From contig NZ_CP129971.1 of NCBI RefSeq assembly GCF_030503855.1, forward strand, positions 1,495,501 through 1,559,500: a stretch of DNA of 64,000 nucleotides, given 5' to 3'. Below the pieces are notes generated by a model, which did not search any database, was not told the origin of the DNA, and saw only the letters and a list, made by a program, of their open reading frames with translations. Below are positions 62,405-64,000 of this stretch, piece after piece. Origin of the DNA: Marivirga salinae (GTDB taxonomy: Bacteria; Bacteroidota; Bacteroidia; Cytophagales; Cyclobacteriaceae). Each line of letters opens with the position of its first letter. The first letter of the stretch is position 1. A program made the translations under genes and the position numbers.

Positions 62405-63619
62405 TTATTTCTCCTTCGTTTCCACTTTTATTTTGCTTTCTAGCGTTTTATGAACAGGGCATTTATTGGCTATTTCAATTAGTCTTTTTCTTTGCTTTTC
62501 ATCCAAATCACCTTTTATTTCAATGCTCCGGTCAAAGAAAGTGATTTTACTGTTTTCAGATTCGCAATCTTCACTATCCTCATCGTAGCGTTGATCTTGA
62601 TCCACATGAACCAGAATTTCATCTACATCCCATTTCTTTCTATTGGCATACATGCGCAAAGTAATGGCAGTGCAGGCGGCTAGTGCTGAAGTGAGTAATC
62701 CATAAGGAGAGGTGCCGAAATTATTTCCTCCAACATTTTCTGGTTCATCAGCTACTAAATGATGACCTTCAGCCACTATTTGGGTTGTGTATTTCTGTTC
62801 CTCATTGCCAATGAACGCTACCGTTTGGGATTTAGTAGAGATTTTCTTTTGATCTGGTCTTTCCAGATAGCGTTTTGCCCACGTAGCAATTACTTCACCT
62901 GCATATAAAGAATCTTCCTTATTGCTTAATAAATGATCCGCACCATCCAAAGAAATAAAACTTTTGGGGTGATGTGCTTTTTCATAAATCGCAGCTGCAT
63001 TTGAAATATCAACTGTTTGGTCTTGTGGAGAATGTAAAATCAATATAGATTTCCTCAAATCTTCTATTTTTTTCAGGTTGTCTTTGCTTTGAAGATCATC
63101 CAGAAATTGCTTTTTAATAGTAAAAGGACGCCCACCAATGTTCACCTCTGCTTCCCCCTTTTCTTTTATCTGTTCTTTTCCATCTGCAATTAGATGTAGC
63201 ACATGATCTGGTTGGGAAGGTGCTCCAATTGTAGCCACTGCTGAAATGGAATCTATTTTGCTAGCGGCCATTAAGGCTGCAGCGCCTCCCAGGGAATGAC
63301 CAACCAGCATAGTGGGTGCTTTATGATTTTTTTCTAAATATTCTGATGCTTTTAAAAGGTCTTCTATATTGGATGAAAAATTGGTGTCCGCAAAATCGCC
63401 TTCACTTTGTCCTAATCCTGTAAAATCGAAACTAAGGACAGCAAAGCCTTTTTTAGTCATGCCTAAAATTATATTTCTTACAGCATTAAGGTTTTTATTG
63501 CAGGTAAAGCAATGCGCGAAAATAGCGAAGTTGTGAGCATGATCATCAGCAGGAAAATGAATTTCCGCAGCTAATTGATCTTCCATTGAGCCCTTAAAAT
63601 TTATTCTTTCCTTTTTCAT
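62405..63619 (-). CDS. Bifunctional alpha/beta hydrolase - OsmC fusion protein
   Basis: About 404 residues from ATG 63619 (MKKERINFKGSMEDQ); a TTG 39 bp upstream is less likely. The N-terminal alpha/beta hydrolase has the nucleophile elbow VGHSLGGAAALM, LILHSPQDQTVDIS and DGADHLLSNKED, giving a likely Ser-Asp-His triad. From about residue 255 an OsmC-like domain follows: EGHHLVADEPENVGGNNFGTSPYGLLTSALAACTAITLRMYA, with one cysteine, and ANKCPVHKTLESKI with the second. OsmC proteins reduce organic hydroperoxides with this cysteine pair. The same fusion occurs widely in Bacteroidetes and Proteobacteria. Confidence 0.9.
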   Translation of the reverse strand: MKKERINFKGSMEDQLAAEIHFPADDHAHNFAIFAHCFTCNKNLNAVRNIILGMTKKGFAVLSFDFTGLGQSEGDFADTNFSSNIEDLLKASEYLEKNHKAPTMLVGHSLGGAAALMAASKIDSISAVATIGAPSQPDHVLHLIADGKEQIKEKGEAEVNIGGRPFTIKKQFLDDLQSKDNLKKIEDLRKSILILHSPQDQTVDISNAAAIYEKAHHPKSFISLDGADHLLSNKEDSLYAGEVIATWAKRYLERPDQKKISTKSQTVAFIGNEEQKYTTQIVAEGHHLVADEPENVGGNNFGTSPYGLLTSALAACTAITLRMYANRKKWDVDEILVHVDQDQRYDEDSEDCESENSKITFFDRSIEIKGDLDEKQRKRLIEIANKCPVHKTLESKIKVETKEK

Positions 63620-63896
63620 GTGAGAGTATGAGGATTTGTTTATTCTCAATTTAGCCAAATCATTCTGAATTGATTAATATTAAAATAAAAATGACGTGGA
63701 ACTGACCATTTTTTTTACTTAAAAAAGTATTGAATAATTACATTAGCTGATAAAAAAATGTGATTTTTCAAAAGTATTATTAACTTTAGATGCATTAATA
63801 AAAAAATCATATGCTATTTGTCTCTATTTAGAGGCAGTTAACGCATATTTAAATTCATAGAAAGATACTAAAACTTAAAAGTCTAAAATTTAAACC

Positions 63897-64000
63897 ATGT
63901 TAAAAGAGCAGCTAAAAATTTTAATTAAACTAGCCACAATTGATAATGAGCTGGCAGATAAAGAATCAAACTTGATTGAAAAAATTGGAAAGGCTAATGG
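63897..64000 (+). CDS. TerB-like (tellurite-resistance family) protein, 5' part only
   Basis: First 34 codons before the window end: MLKEQLKILIKLATIDNELA then DKESNLIEKIGKANG. The pattern IKLATIDNELADKE resembles the first metal-binding helix of TerB domains (IAkaDGei...E). Too short for certainty. The 238-bp gap before it has a near -7 element (TAACTTTA, about 63781). Confidence 0.5.
   Translation, partial: MLKEQLKILIKLATIDNELADKESNLIEKIGKAN

Noticed and set aside
62492..62683. Short plus-strand frame opposite the OsmC domain
   Set aside because: Antisense shadow of the conserved OsmC sequence.

Overview
The window is AT-rich DNA from a Bacteroidetes bacterium, most likely a Cytophagales gliding marine type; a Marivirga-like genus is only a guess. 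Three things support this: promoters of the TAnnTTTG type, tRNA genes without an encoded CCA, and type IX secretion (T9SS) sorting domains with SprB repeats and PorP/SprF proteins. No ribosomal RNA, CRISPR array or phage structural gene was seen.

Layout. 1-13.3 kb is housekeeping: 2-oxoglutarate dehydrogenase E1 (cut by the window edge), a propeller-type sensor kinase, an rpsP-rimM-trmD-rplS operon, a membrane prenyltransferase-like/methyltransferase pair, a short-form carB, a DUF4834 protein and a BASS transporter. 13.4-18.7 kb holds uvrA, a His/Asp-rich lipoprotein, lgt and an Lrp/AsnC regulator. 18.86-19.76 kb is a four-copy tandem array (period 247-248 bp) of a tRNA-like RNA. It has acceptor, D, anticodon and T arms plus an 82-83 nt structured insertion where the variable arm should be. 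This is the least explained object in the window. 20-27 kb is housekeeping again (clpC, wbqC-like, YrdC/Sua5-like, mltG, thioesterase, YihY), ending in tRNA-Ser(UGA).

27.2-37.44 kb is an accessory island at the 3' end of tRNA-Ser. A 94-bp direct repeat (one mismatch) flanks it and a 60-bp internal copy splits it into two tandem units. No integrase gene is visible. Unit A carries a PKD/beta-helix lipoprotein, a fragment of a gene whose intact copy lies about 29.6 kb away, and a broken HipA-N-like gene. Unit B carries an IS110-family element inserted in a REP-like hairpin, an outer-membrane-like protein, a HigB-HigA-SecB-like toxin-antitoxin-chaperone operon, a second HipA-N-like gene broken at a different codon, and an AbiEi/AbiEii pair under a symmetric four-half-site operator. 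The IS110 non-coding end contains short guide-like matches to both target flanks and both element ends, as a bridge RNA would.

37.5-60.8 kb is a tightly packed surface/gliding operon with a good promoter just outside the island. It encodes a 1539-residue exported protein, a fibronectin-III protein, a 2984-residue SprB-repeat adhesin with a T9SS sorting domain, an FG-GAP protein with a gliding-type C-terminal domain, a PorP/SprF-OmpA fusion and an outer-membrane-like protein. The last 3 kb holds a RAYT transposase with REP-like repeats, a small membrane protein, a hydrolase-OsmC fusion and the start of a TerB-like gene.
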